From contig JAGPVX010000036.1 of assembly GCA_018066805.1 (NCBI GenBank), positions 1 to 64,000 on the forward strand: 64,000 bases of DNA, written 5' to 3'. Positions 1 to 8,201 of this stretch are shown piece by piece; the stretch's first letter is position 1; every line of letters starts with the position of its first letter. The notes under the pieces are model-generated. The model ran no database searches. It had not been told where the DNA came from and was given only the letters and a program-made list of their open reading frames with translations. The stretch comes from Paraperlucidibaca sp. Lineage in GTDB: Bacteria > Pseudomonadota > Gammaproteobacteria > Pseudomonadales > Moraxellaceae. The translations under genes were made by a program, and so were the position numbers.

Positions 1-1476
1 CGCCCGCGCCTGTTGCCTTTAGTCGGCATGATGCTGATGGCTAGCGCGACCGTTGCTACTACCGCATACGCCTCAAGTCACCGTGAAGCGCCATACATCA
101 CCTCACAACCGAAAGTCGATGGCACTGACTTTTATATGTTCCGCAGCTATGAAGCTAACCGTCAGAACTTTGTAACGCTGATTGCTAACTACCTACCGCT
201 ACAAGATGCCTACGGCGGACCAAACTACTTCTCTCTCGACCCGAATGCGCTTTATGAAATTCATCTCGACAATAACGGCGATGCGGTCGAAGACATTACT
301 TTCCAGTTTCGCTTCAAAAATACGCTTAAAGACCTAAAGGTTCCCGTAGGCGGCAAAATGACTTCAATACCTTTAGTCAACTTGCCACCCCAAGGCAATG
401 TTCCGACGCTTAATGTAGCGGAATCATTCACCGTCACCATGGTAAAAGGCCCACGTCGTGGCGCTAACAGCTCGCGCCAACTGCTGACCAATGCTGCTGG
501 TGGCGGCAGCACATTCACTAAGCCAGTCGATAACATCGGCAACAAATCCATTCCCAACTATGCCTCCTATGCGAACCAGTTTATCTACAACGTAGACATT
601 CCAGGCTGCTCCACGCAGGGCAAAATATTTGTCGGTCAGCGTAAAGATTCCTTTGTGGTGAACTTGGGCGAGACCTTTGACTTGATCAATATTGCCAACC
701 CTGTTGGCAGCGAAAGTGTTGAGCGCGACGATCTCGCCGATAAAAACGTCACCACATTGGCCATGGAAATACCCAGTAGCTGCTTAACCGCTGGCAATGA
801 AAAGGTTATTGGGGGCTGGACTACCGCTAGCGTACGCCAAGCGCGTTTGATCAACCCTAAACCCGGCAGCAACAATAACTCCGCAAGCAAGGAAGGCGGC
901 CCATGGGCACAAGTTTCACGCCTCGGCATGCCGCTGGTGAATGAAGTTATTATTGGTCTAAAAGACAAAGATAAATTCAATGCCAGCCAGCCAAAAGATG
1001 ATGCGCAGTTTGCCGACTACGTGACCAATCCATCACTACCATTTTTGATTGAGGCGCTATTTCAAACACCAGCACCCACGAACTTCCCGCGAACCGATTT
1101 AGTCACAGCGTTCTTAACTGGCGTTCCTGGCTTAAACCAACCGGCTAATGTGAAAGGTTCAGAAATGCTGCGCTTAAATACGTCTGATGTGCCGCCAGTA
1201 CCTGCAACAATGCAGAATCGCTTAGGTGTTGTAGCAGGCGACAAAGCCGGCTTCCCCAATGGCCGTCGCCCTGGTGATGATGTTGTCGATATTGAGCTAC
1301 GTGTAGCTATGGGCTTGCTCTGTCATGCAGGTCTTGGCGTTTGCTCTCCTGATGACGCTAAAGCAGGCACGATGGGCTTTACTGATGGCGCTTTACAACA
1401 AGCCAGCCAGTTCGACAGCACCTTCCCATACCTGAAAACACCATTAGCTGGCGCAACATCAACACCCACTAACTAA
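1..1476 (+). CDS. DUF4331 family exported protein, 5' end cut by window
   Basis: The reading frame is open to base 1, so the true start lies outside the window; a TTG at 13 and an ATG at 28 are only internal candidates. A hydrophobic stretch ending in AYA followed by SSHREAP is a signal peptide and the typical mature start of DUF4331 proteins. The family motif DGTDFYMFRSYE follows about 10 residues later. The molecular function of DUF4331 is not known to me. It is followed at 15-22 bases by a small lipoprotein and then TPR, HupE-like and sigma/anti-sigma genes on the same strand, which suggests an envelope role under that sigma factor. Family call firm, function unknown. Confidence 0.85.
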   Translation, partial: RPRLLPLVGMMLMASATVATTAYASSHREAPYITSQPKVDGTDFYMFRSYEANRQNFVTLIANYLPLQDAYGGPNYFSLDPNALYEIHLDNNGDAVEDITFQFRFKNTLKDLKVPVGGKMTSIPLVNLPPQGNVPTLNVAESFTVTMVKGPRRGANSSRQLLTNAAGGGSTFTKPVDNIGNKSIPNYASYANQFIYNVDIPGCSTQGKIFVGQRKDSFVVNLGETFDLINIANPVGSESVERDDLADKNVTTLAMEIPSSCLTAGNEKVIGGWTTASVRQARLINPKPGSNNNSASKEGGPWAQVSRLGMPLVNEVIIGLKDKDKFNASQPKDDAQFADYVTNPSLPFLIEALFQTPAPTNFPRTDLVTAFLTGVPGLNQPANVKGSEMLRLNTSDVPPVPATMQNRLGVVAGDKAGFPNGRRPGDDVVDIELRVAMGLLCHAGLGVCSPDDAKAGTMGFTDGALQQASQFDSTFPYLKTPLAGATSTPTN

Positions 1477-1497
1477 GCCACCAACAGGAGAGTGACG

Positions 1498-1713
1498 ATG
1501 AACAAACTCACCCCACTCGCCTTAGTCACAGCAGCCGCGTTCGCGCTGGCTGCCTGTGATGGCGAAAACAATAAGGCCGTAGCTAACGATGGTTTTGTTG
1601 CTGAGGTTCGCGCATTGCTTAATGACATGAGCGAAGCGATGGAACCTATGCAGGCGCTATTTGATCGCCTGATAGCTACAACGCCAGAAACGACGGAGCC
1701 GGAGCCTCTATGA
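1498..1713 (+). CDS. Small predicted lipoprotein
   Basis: A 71-residue protein from the ATG at 1498, chosen over the GTG at 1492 because AGGAG at 1486-1490 sits 7 bases upstream. The N-terminus MNKLTPLALVTAAAFALAAC has a clear lipobox (LAAC), so the mature protein would be a lipid-anchored peptide of about 50 residues, acidic at the C-terminus (TTPETTEPEPL). No domain recognised. It lies between the DUF4331 gene and the TPR gene, whose ATG overlaps its stop codon, so it is probably cotranscribed and translationally coupled. Confidence 0.7.
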   Translation: MNKLTPLALVTAAAFALAACDGENNKAVANDGFVAEVRALLNDMSEAMEPMQALFDRLIATTPETTEPEPL

Positions 1714-2888
1714 GGCTTGGGCTACTTCTTGTCCTGAGTACGCTAGTGTCGACGCCCTTATGGGCGGCCGACACCATGCGCCAGGTAATTACACCTTCCG
1801 ACGACAGCATGGTGTTGGAATCTTTGCCGTCTGGCCCACGCATCAGCGCACCAACCACACCTACAAATACACGCTCACTGGCTTCACAACTAGAACGCGT
1901 GCAAAGCTTACTCACTATCGCCAGACAACAAGGCGACCCTCGATATTTAGGCTATGCCGACGCGCAACTGCGTGTGCTGCTAGTCAAACACCCTGCCGAT
2001 CTTGGCACCCAATTACTTCAAGCACGATTGCTGCAAGCAAATCATCATTTTGATGCTGCAGAGCGCGTGCTCAATACCCTACTGGCCTCGCCTTCTGCCG
2101 TGCATTCAGAAGCAGCATTAATGAGCGCATCGATTGCCCTAGTTCAAGGCCGCTATGCTCATGCCACAAAGCGCTGTCATCAGCTCACGGGCCTTGCGAT
2201 GTTGCCGTTTTCCTTGATCTGCCAAGCGCAAGTGCAAGGGGCGACCGGACAAGCAAGCGAAGCGCTGGCCAAGCTCAATGCCTTGCCCGCCAAGCAGCTA
2301 GGGCTAACCTCGGATCAACGCACGTGGTGGCGCCTGAGTCAGGCCGACATGGCCGATAGACTCGGATCCGATAACAGTGCCGAGGACGACTATCGAGAAG
2401 CGGCAGCTGCGGGATCAGCTGAGGCCGTAGCTGCCTATGCCGACTGGTTATTTTGGCAAGGGCATGCACGCGATAGCCTGAGCTTGCTTGCGCCGTGGAC
2501 GGCCCACGATGGTCTGCTCAGCTTACTCACGCGAGCCGAACAACAGCTAGGCCTTAGCAAACCTGCAGCTGCGCATAAGCAGCTAGCGCTTGGTCGCTGG
2601 CAGGCATTCCTAGCGCGAGGCGAGCCTGGCCATGAGCGCGAACTTGCCACATTTTATTTGGATGTAATGCAGCAACCCGCAACTGCTTTACGCTTTGCTC
2701 AGCGCAATTGGACGGTGCAGCGCGAAACCGCTGACTACCGCATATATATTCGAGCCGCCTTAGCGCAATCTGCCAAAAAAGACTTAGCTATCTTGGCCAA
2801 ATGGCAAGCCAGCACTAAGTTTGAAGATGTCCGTGTACAGCGCTGGCTGAGTGCTGGAAATGCCGCGTTACCGAGCTCAAATAAATGA
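1710..2888 (+). CDS. Exported tetratricopeptide-repeat-like protein
   Basis: A 392-residue protein with a signal peptide (hydrophobic core, cleavage near LWAAD). The rest is alpha-helical with Ala/Leu-rich TPR-like spacing, for example around LLVKHPADLGTQLLQARLLQ and later helical pairs. This suggests a periplasmic scaffold; no catalytic motif is seen. Its ATG overlaps the stop of the preceding lipoprotein gene and its stop overlaps the start of the HupE-like gene (ATGA type), which places it firmly in the operon. The TPR assignment is by pattern only. Confidence 0.75.
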   Translation: MRLGLLLVLSTLVSTPLWAADTMRQVITPSDDSMVLESLPSGPRISAPTTPTNTRSLASQLERVQSLLTIARQQGDPRYLGYADAQLRVLLVKHPADLGTQLLQARLLQANHHFDAAERVLNTLLASPSAVHSEAALMSASIALVQGRYAHATKRCHQLTGLAMLPFSLICQAQVQGATGQASEALAKLNALPAKQLGLTSDQRTWWRLSQADMADRLGSDNSAEDDYREAAAAGSAEAVAAYADWLFWQGHARDSLSLLAPWTAHDGLLSLLTRAEQQLGLSKPAAAHKQLALGRWQAFLARGEPGHERELATFYLDVMQQPATALRFAQRNWTVQRETADYRIYIRAALAQSAKKDLAILAKWQASTKFEDVRVQRWLSAGNAALPSSNK

Positions 2889-4027
2889 GTCATTGTCTGC
2901 GGATTTTTGCGGGCATCTGCCTTTTACTGCTGGCTTCGCTGAGTTGGGCGCATAAAGCAGGCGATAGCTATTTAACGATTGAGCAAGACGGCCCTGTACT
3001 TGGTGTGACATGGGATGTGGCGCTGCGCGACTTAGATTTGCTGCTCGTGCTCGATAGCAATAATGATCATCAGCTAACGTGGGGCGAAGTACGCACGCGC
3101 AGTGCCGATATAGAAAGCCTGCTGCAAAGCCAACTAACACTGAAGCTGGGTAAGCACGCCTGCGAATGGCTGGGCCAGTCGGCTCCGCTGGGCGTAGTGC
3201 AACATAGCGATGGGCTGTATGCCGCTCAGCACTGGCTAGTTACTTGCCTCGGTGCACAAGATGGTGATGCGCTGAATATCGACTATCGCCTGCTAAACGG
3301 CATCGATAGCCTGCACCGAGGGCTGCTCAGCCTGCACTCAGGAAACCAGCACAGCACAGCCGTGCTTCGCCCCGATCAAGGTGCCGTTGATATCGCCACC
3401 GACTCCAGTCTGTGGTTAACGTTTACGCGCTTTATGCATGAGGGCATTCATCATTTGCTCTCTGGCTACGACCATATTTTATTTTTACTGTGCTTGCTGC
3501 TACCGGCCTGTCTAGCGCGCCAAGATAAGCAGTGGCTACCCTCGCGTTCATTTCGCTCAGCCATAACGCATACGGCTGGCGTTGTGACCGCCTTTACTGT
3601 GGCACACTCGATCACCTTGGCGCTTGCTGCACTTCAAGTGGTTGTGCTGCCTTCACGATGGGTAGAGTCGGCTATTGCTGCCTCCATTGTGCTCGCCGCC
3701 GTGCACACAATATCGCCACGCCTGATTCACTCGCGCGCACTGCTGGCCGGCCTCTTTGGTCTGATTCATGGCTTTGGTTTTGCTGGCGTATTGCAAGGAT
3801 TACCGCTTACCACGGGCCCTCGCCTTTCAGCTCTAGCAGGCTTTAATACCGGTGTTGAGCTAGGCCAACTGAGTATTGTCTTAGTGTTATTTCCACTACT
3901 TTGGTGGGCTAGATCTTCACGCATTTATCGCAAATTTGTACTGCCTGTTGGCAGCTTACTCATCGCTCTGGTGGCGAGTATTTGGCTGTTGCAACGGGTA
4001 TTTGAATGGCAACTTATTCCGGGGTAA
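2885..4027 (+). CDS. HupE/UreJ family membrane protein with EF-hand-like loop
   Basis: A 380-residue protein with a signal peptide (ending SWAHK), a periplasmic N-terminal domain of about 180 residues and a C-terminal block of six or so membrane helices. The membrane part has the HupE/UreJ_2 signatures HEGIHHLLSGYDHILFLL, LIHGFGFAGVLQG and FNTGVELGQL, rich in His/Asp that could bind a metal. Residues near 57-68 (DSNNDHQLTWGE) fit a 12-residue EF-hand loop. Classical HupE/UreJ proteins are linked to nickel uptake, but no hydrogenase or urease genes are nearby, so a nickel role is not supported. It overlaps the TPR gene by 4 bases. Confidence 0.8.
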   Translation: MSHCLRIFAGICLLLLASLSWAHKAGDSYLTIEQDGPVLGVTWDVALRDLDLLLVLDSNNDHQLTWGEVRTRSADIESLLQSQLTLKLGKHACEWLGQSAPLGVVQHSDGLYAAQHWLVTCLGAQDGDALNIDYRLLNGIDSLHRGLLSLHSGNQHSTAVLRPDQGAVDIATDSSLWLTFTRFMHEGIHHLLSGYDHILFLLCLLLPACLARQDKQWLPSRSFRSAITHTAGVVTAFTVAHSITLALAALQVVVLPSRWVESAIAASIVLAAVHTISPRLIHSRALLAGLFGLIHGFGFAGVLQGLPLTTGPRLSALAGFNTGVELGQLSIVLVLFPLLWWARSSRIYRKFVLPVGSLLIALVASIWLLQRVFEWQLIPG

Positions 4028-4029
4028 TT

Positions 4030-4581
4030 ATGGCCGACGAACTGGCCGACTTGGTCACACGCATGGGTGCTGGTGACCAACAAGCATTTGCGACGCTTTA
4101 CCAACGCACGTCACCAAGGCTATTCACTTTAGCCATTTCGGTTTTGCGCAATCGCGACTTAGCGCAGGAAGTGCTGCAGGAAGCTTTTATCAATATTTGG
4201 CGCTCAGCTAGCAGCTATCACGCAGGTAAAGGCAGCGTGCAAGTCTGGCTAAATGTCATTGTCCGAAATCGATGCATAGATAGCTTACGGCAACGCACAA
4301 GCCGTATTGAAGAAGTTGACTTAGTCGACTGGCCAGAATTGGTTTCTGAGCAACCATCGCCATTACAGGCCTTGCAAACTCAACATGAAGCTACCGACTT
4401 AGCACGCTGTATGGATGGCCTCGATAGCCAGCAGCAACGCGCTCTTACGCTGGCATTTTTTCATGGCCTAAGCCATCGCGAACTGGCCGAAAAGCTCGCA
4501 GCCCCACTGGGCTCGGTGAAGTCACATGTCCGCCGCGGCTTAGCAAACTTACGGAGGTGCCTACATCATGCAACTATCTAA
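4030..4581 (+). CDS. ECF-family RNA polymerase sigma factor
   Basis: A 183-residue sigma-70 family factor with only regions 2 and 4. Region 2 shows RDLAQEVLQEAFINIWRS; region 4 shows the helix-turn-helix LSHRELAEKLAAPLGSVKSH followed by RRGLANLRR. I prefer the ATG at 4030, just after the HupE-like stop and behind GGGG at 4020-4023, over the ATG at 4006. An anti-sigma gene follows with a 14-base overlap, the usual arrangement for SigK/RskA-like pairs. It probably controls this operon, but no target promoter can be seen in the window. Confidence 0.9.
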   Translation: MADELADLVTRMGAGDQQAFATLYQRTSPRLFTLAISVLRNRDLAQEVLQEAFINIWRSASSYHAGKGSVQVWLNVIVRNRCIDSLRQRTSRIEEVDLVDWPELVSEQPSPLQALQTQHEATDLARCMDGLDSQQQRALTLAFFHGLSHRELAEKLAAPLGSVKSHVRRGLANLRRCLHHATI

Positions 4582-5266
4582 TGAGATGACTGACGCCCTT
4601 AGTGCCGAAGCTGCCTTAGGGACACTGCGTGGAGCAGCAGCTAAACGCTGGCAACGATTGAGCGCCGCGGACTCAAAGCTTATTGACCAAGTTGCAAGTT
4701 GGGAGCAGCTCTTAGCGCCGATGGCAAACTGGCTACCGGAAACGCCCGTACCGACTGGAGTGTGGAATGGTATTGAGCAGGTACTTTTTGCCGCGCCAGT
4801 ACCTTTGCCTGCTCGCCGCTCAACGAATGCACGCTGGATTGGTGCAACCTTAGCTATGGCCGCAAGCCTTGGCCTCTGGTTAGCGTTACCGTCAGCTCCT
4901 ACGACCATTTCAACTCCGGCTTTGCAGCTGAAAACACTGGCAACGCTGAGCAGTGAACATCAGCTCGCTCGCTGGCAAATTAGCCAGCGTAGCGACGGCC
5001 AAGTCAGCGTCTCAGTCAACGTGGCTTGGCAACAACCTGCTAATCGAAGCCTGCAACTCTGGGCTATCGATACAGAAGGTACTCCGCACTCGCTAGGGAT
5101 AATTACTTTGGTTGAACAAAGCTCCACGCTAAACCTCAGCGTTACTCAGCGCGATCAGCTAAGTCGGGTTACGGTTTTTGCTATTAGCGATGAACCACTT
5201 GGTGGCTCACGCAATGCTCTGCCCAGCGGCCCAGTTATATTTAGCGGGAAAGCCTCCAAAAGTTAG
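4568..5266 (+). CDS. Anti-sigma factor, RskA-like
   Basis: A 232-residue protein starting 14 bases inside the sigma gene, with a strong ribosome site (GGAGGT, 9 bases before the ATG). The N-terminal ~85 residues would be the cytoplasmic sigma-binding domain. One membrane helix lies near residues 95-115 (WIGATLAMAASLGLWLALP). The C-terminal periplasmic domain, with WQISQRSDGQVSVSVNV and GTPHSLG, resembles the anti-sigma-K factor RskA. It would hold the neighbouring sigma factor inactive until an envelope signal arrives. Its 3' end overlaps the opposite-strand gene at 5241 by 26 bases. Confidence 0.8.
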   Translation: MQLSNEMTDALSAEAALGTLRGAAAKRWQRLSAADSKLIDQVASWEQLLAPMANWLPETPVPTGVWNGIEQVLFAAPVPLPARRSTNARWIGATLAMAASLGLWLALPSAPTTISTPALQLKTLATLSSEHQLARWQISQRSDGQVSVSVNVAWQQPANRSLQLWAIDTEGTPHSLGIITLVEQSSTLNLSVTQRDQLSRVTVFAISDEPLGGSRNALPSGPVIFSGKASKS

Positions 5267-5621
5267 AGCACGGCACTGTTTTGGTCGCGATTTTAAAACC
5301 ACCCACTGCATTGTTAGTGACGTTGCCTATCTCAACAAATGTGCCGTTTCCATCATTTGAGTAAAACAAGATAGTGCTGTCATTCGTAAAAGCAGGATTA
5401 GTAGAGCTTGTGCGTGTGGTGGTAATTAAAACTGAACCAACTTTGCTCAACGCTGGGCTTACAGAGTTCTTGGCTGATATTGCTGCAGGCTTAGGCACTA
5501 CTGATGCAGCTGTATTTGCTGATGCGCTAGTTCCGGCAGCACCGCTAGAGTTGTTGCTATTACCACGCGCCGCCAATGCAAGGGCTAGTGCGCCCGTGAG
5601 TGTAAGCTGAGGAACTCGCAT
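5241..5621 (-). CDS. Small exported protein of unknown function
   Basis: A 126-residue protein from the ATG at 5621, chosen over the ATG at 5648 because GAGG lies about 7 bases upstream and the shorter form begins with a plausible signal sequence (MRVPQLTLTGALALALAA). A Ser/Ala/Asn-rich linker follows, then a domain with DSTILFYSNDGNGTFVEIGN. No family recognised. It sits downstream of the cytochrome c gene on the same strand and converges on the anti-sigma gene with a 26-base 3' overlap. Real gene status is likely but not certain. Confidence 0.5.
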   Translation of the reverse strand: MRVPQLTLTGALALALAARGNSNNSSGAAGTSASANTAASVVPKPAAISAKNSVSPALSKVGSVLITTTRTSSTNPAFTNDSTILFYSNDGNGTFVEIGNVTNNAVGGFKIATKTVPCSNFWRLSR

Positions 5622-5648
5622 ACGGAGAGCCTCAATTGCATGCGCCAT

Positions 5649-5981
5649 TTACTCACTGCGCGATGCGAAACCTCGGACAACACGCACGAGCGACTCGCGC
5701 TCTTCTAGCGTTAGTGACTTCTCAAACGCAGGCATAAACCCTGGGCCGGTGTTTATCTTTTTAAGAATATTGGCGTCGCTTTTAGCTGCCTGCCAACTCG
5801 GACTTGCGAGGTTTTGTGCAAAATATAAGTAGCCTCGCAGCGTGCGAGCCTGGCCATCGCTGCCGTGACACTTTGCACAGTGCTCATCAAAGAGCGCGGG
5901 GCCATCAATAGCTGCTTGAGCGGTAAGTGGCGCTAGGCAAAGCAGCACAGCAAACCAAGGTCTCATCACGCCATTCACCAT
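5649..5981 (-). CDS. Exported mono-haem class I cytochrome c
   Basis: A 110-residue protein with a signal peptide (cleavage near AQAAI) and the haem-binding motif CAKCH at residues 35-39; a likely axial methionine is in PGFMPAFEKSL. Size and motif order match small periplasmic cytochromes c that carry electrons to oxidases or dehydrogenases. The start may be the ATG at 5966 (MRPWF). It is transcribed divergently from the aryl polyene cluster, across a 142-base gap, and no partner enzyme is adjacent, so its redox partner is unknown. Confidence 0.85.
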   Translation of the reverse strand: MVNGVMRPWFAVLLCLAPLTAQAAIDGPALFDEHCAKCHGSDGQARTLRGYLYFAQNLASPSWQAAKSDANILKKINTGPGFMPAFEKSLTLEERESLVRVVRGFASRSE

Positions 5982-6030
5982 TCAATTTATGTATCGACAG
6001 CACTCTAACAGCGGGAATGCGTAGAGCACT

Positions 6031-6058
6031 TTGTCATGGTAATATTGCGCCCTAATTT
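6031..6058 (+). promoter_or_regulatory. Candidate sigma-70 promoter for the aryl polyene cluster
   Basis: TTGTCA at 6031-6036 and TAATTT at 6053-6058 are separated by 16 bases and lie about 65 bases upstream of the first cluster gene. They fall within the 142-base divergent gap to the cytochrome c gene. Inference from motif match only. Confidence 0.35.
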
Positions 6059-6123
6059 TAACTACCACTAAAGACTGCCACGAAGCGTGCTCACAGCATC
6101 GCTGTCCTGCCAAGAGGTGCCCA

Positions 6124-6903
6124 ATGGATGGGATTTTAAACGATGGCAATATCGTCAGCACCTCGCACATAAAGCAGAGCACTTACGGCGCAAACCGCTT
6201 CACCATTGTGGACTGGGCTGCGTGGGCTCCCGGGCTGACCGAGTCTTCCGCATGGCTGCCTTGGCCAGAACTAATGCCAAGCGGCACGAACGAGCTGCCG
6301 GCCTTAACGGAAATACCCGCCATGATGCGCCGACGCTTAGACAGACTCGGGCGCATGGCCTTGCAAGCAGCTTATCGCTGCCAAGATGCAAATATTCCCG
6401 TCATCTTTGCATCCCGCTATGGCGACCTAGCTCGCTCAGCCGGCCTGCTGCGTAGCTTGGCGGAATCAGGCGCTGTATCACCAACACAATTCAGCCTATC
6501 GGTGCACAATGCCATCGCGGCACTCTATGGCATTGCCAATAATGACACTAGCAATTACAGCGCCATTGCCGCCGGCGAAGAAACCACCGAAGCCGCCTTC
6601 ATTGAGGCATTAGGTCTTCTTGCCGGTGGCACAGAAGAGGTCATGATTGTTTGCTATGAAGACAGTACATCTGAACTGCCTGGCTTTTTAGCGAATAATT
6701 GCCGACCACATGCTTGGGCCTGCCGCATTAAAGCAACATGCGCTGCCGGCATTAGCCTACATTGTCGACTCGCAGACGAAGATGACAGCACGGCAGAACA
6801 AGCGCTCGACTTTGCGGCTGTACTGCGCTTTCTTATCACAGATGCTCAGCAGCTTGAGCAGCGAATTGGTCATCGTATTTGGCAGTGGCAACGGCATGCT
6901 TAA
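6124..6903 (+). CDS. apeC: Aryl polyene chain-length factor-like ketosynthase (ApeC-like)
   Basis: A 259-residue member of the beta-ketoacyl synthase N-terminal-like / chain-length-factor family. The recognisable part begins near residue 27 (FTIVDWAAWAPGL) and includes IFASRYGDLARS and FSLSVHNAIAALYGI, with no active-site cysteine, as expected for a non-condensing partner. Its role would be to pair with the catalytic ketosynthase ApeO and set polyene length. AAGAGGT lies just upstream of the ATG at 6124. It is the first gene of the cluster here; the usual apeA and apeB genes are absent upstream. Gene order against E. coli ape supports the assignment. Confidence 0.8.
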   Translation: MDGILNDGNIVSTSHIKQSTYGANRFTIVDWAAWAPGLTESSAWLPWPELMPSGTNELPALTEIPAMMRRRLDRLGRMALQAAYRCQDANIPVIFASRYGDLARSAGLLRSLAESGAVSPTQFSLSVHNAIAALYGIANNDTSNYSAIAAGEETTEAAFIEALGLLAGGTEEVMIVCYEDSTSELPGFLANNCRPHAWACRIKATCAAGISLHCRLADEDDSTAEQALDFAAVLRFLITDAQQLEQRIGHRIWQWQRHA

Positions 6904-7678
6904 TTTAATTGATCGCAGCTGGCGCATTCTGGCAACAGCAATAGCGTTTACAACCTTTGGCATTGGTGGGCTTCTTTTGCGCTTACTCGCCTTCCCGCTA
7001 TTGCAGCTTTGCGTGCGTGATCGTAGCCGCCAAATCGCCTGCTCTCGCCTAACCATTCAGCGTTCATTTCAGCTTTTTATTAAGCTAATGAGGCTGATTG
7101 GTATTCTTCGCTATGACATAGAGGGCATAGACCGCTTACGCCGCCAAGGACAGTTGGTTTTAGCTAATCATCCAACATTGCTTGATGTTGTTTTTCTGGT
7201 ATCGCTAGTGCCCAATGCCAACTGTGTCGTCAAAGCGAGCTTGGCGCGCAATCCATTTATGCGCGGCCCAATTCGAGCCGCGGGCTATATTTGCAATAAC
7301 TCTGGCGCTGGCCTGATTGATGACTGCATCGCCTCAGTAAAAGCTGGCGACAACCTCATTATTTTTCCCGAGGGCACGCGCACGCCAGCCAATGGCAAAC
7401 TCCAGCTTCAGCGCGGAGCGGCCAATATTGCGGTGCGCGGCGAGCTAGATATGACTCTGGTCACGATTAACTGCCGCCCGCGCAGCCTGACTAAGGGCTT
7501 GCCATGGTGGCAAGTTCCACCCCGTCGCATGCACTTCACCATCTGCGCTAAAAAAGACTTAACGGTTGCCCCTTTTCTGCAGGATGCCAATGGCGAGGCC
7601 AGCATTGCTGCGCGCCGATTAACGACACATTTACACCAATACTTCACCATGGAGCACGAACGCCATGCAGGCGCTTGA
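6896..7678 (+). CDS. apeD: 1-acylglycerol-3-phosphate acyltransferase-like protein (ApeD-like)
   Basis: A 260-residue PlsC-type acyltransferase. The start at 6896 gives an 8-base overlap with apeC. The N-terminus has membrane helices (ILATAIAFTTFGIGGLLLRL). The catalytic HxxxxD motif is LANHPTLLDVV near residue 90, and the substrate motif IIFPEGTRTP is near 160. In aryl polyene clusters such a protein is thought to help attach the polyene or a fatty acyl chain to the lipid anchor. Position between apeC and the ACP genes matches the E. coli order. Confidence 0.85.
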   Translation: MLNLIDRSWRILATAIAFTTFGIGGLLLRLLAFPLLQLCVRDRSRQIACSRLTIQRSFQLFIKLMRLIGILRYDIEGIDRLRRQGQLVLANHPTLLDVVFLVSLVPNANCVVKASLARNPFMRGPIRAAGYICNNSGAGLIDDCIASVKAGDNLIIFPEGTRTPANGKLQLQRGAANIAVRGELDMTLVTINCRPRSLTKGLPWWQVPPRRMHFTICAKKDLTVAPFLQDANGEASIAARRLTTHLHQYFTMEHERHAGA

Positions 7679-7925
7679 ACAAGAGATCAAGGAGCTGCTA
7701 ATCGCAGCACTCAACCTTGAAGATATAACTCCCGATGACATCGATCCTACCGCAGCTCTTTTCAATGAGGGCTTAGCGCTCGACTCTATTGATGCTCTAG
7801 AGCTCGGCCTTGCGCTACAAAAGCGTTATGGCCTGAGCTTGTCTGCCGACGCCGAAGACACTCGACGCCACTTCAGCAGCATTCGCACTTTAAGCATGCT
7901 TGTTGCTGACAAGCGCACTCAATAA
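7665..7925 (+). CDS. apeE: Acyl carrier protein (ApeE-like)
   Basis: An 86-residue acidic, helical protein with the phosphopantetheine attachment motif LALDSIDALELGLAL, the modified serine being residue 41. It would carry the growing aryl polyene chain as a thioester. It overlaps the acyltransferase gene by 14 bases and is followed by a second ACP, the usual pair in these clusters. No phosphopantetheinyl transferase gene is present in the window, so activation must come from elsewhere. Confidence 0.9.
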   Translation: MQALEQEIKELLIAALNLEDITPDDIDPTAALFNEGLALDSIDALELGLALQKRYGLSLSADAEDTRRHFSSIRTLSMLVADKRTQ

Positions 7926-7938
7926 CGGGAGATTAGTG

Positions 7939-8196
7939 ATGACTGAGCAGGAAATTTTTGAGCGCCTTCGCACGATATTGCAAGACACTTTCGAAATCAG
8001 CGCCGATCGCATCTCGTTGAGCTCTCGACTCTATGAAGACCTAGACATCGACAGTATCGATGCCGTTGATCTCATCGTGAAGCTAAAGCCATTAGTCGGT
8101 TCGCGCTTAAACCCAGAGGCATTCAAGGCCGTGCGCACGCTACAAGATGTAGTCACCGCACTGCACGGCCTACTGATCAGCCCGAGCCAAGCTTAA
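7939..8196 (+). CDS. apeF: Acyl carrier protein (ApeF-like)
   Basis: An 85-residue protein from the ATG at 7939, behind GGGAG at 7927-7931. The attachment motif is YEDLDIDSIDAVDLIVKL with serine 39. It is the second ACP of the pair; in characterised clusters the two ACPs share starter loading and extension. The sequence is clearly different from the first ACP, so they are not a recent duplication. Confidence 0.9.
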   Translation: MTEQEIFERLRTILQDTFEISADRISLSSRLYEDLDIDSIDAVDLIVKLKPLVGSRLNPEAFKAVRTLQDVVTALHGLLISPSQA

Positions 8197-8201
8197 ACCC
8201 A

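Noticed and set aside
2885..4027. Nickel import for urease or hydrogenase
   Set aside because: No nickel enzyme or accessory gene is in the window, and the neighbours are an envelope sigma system.
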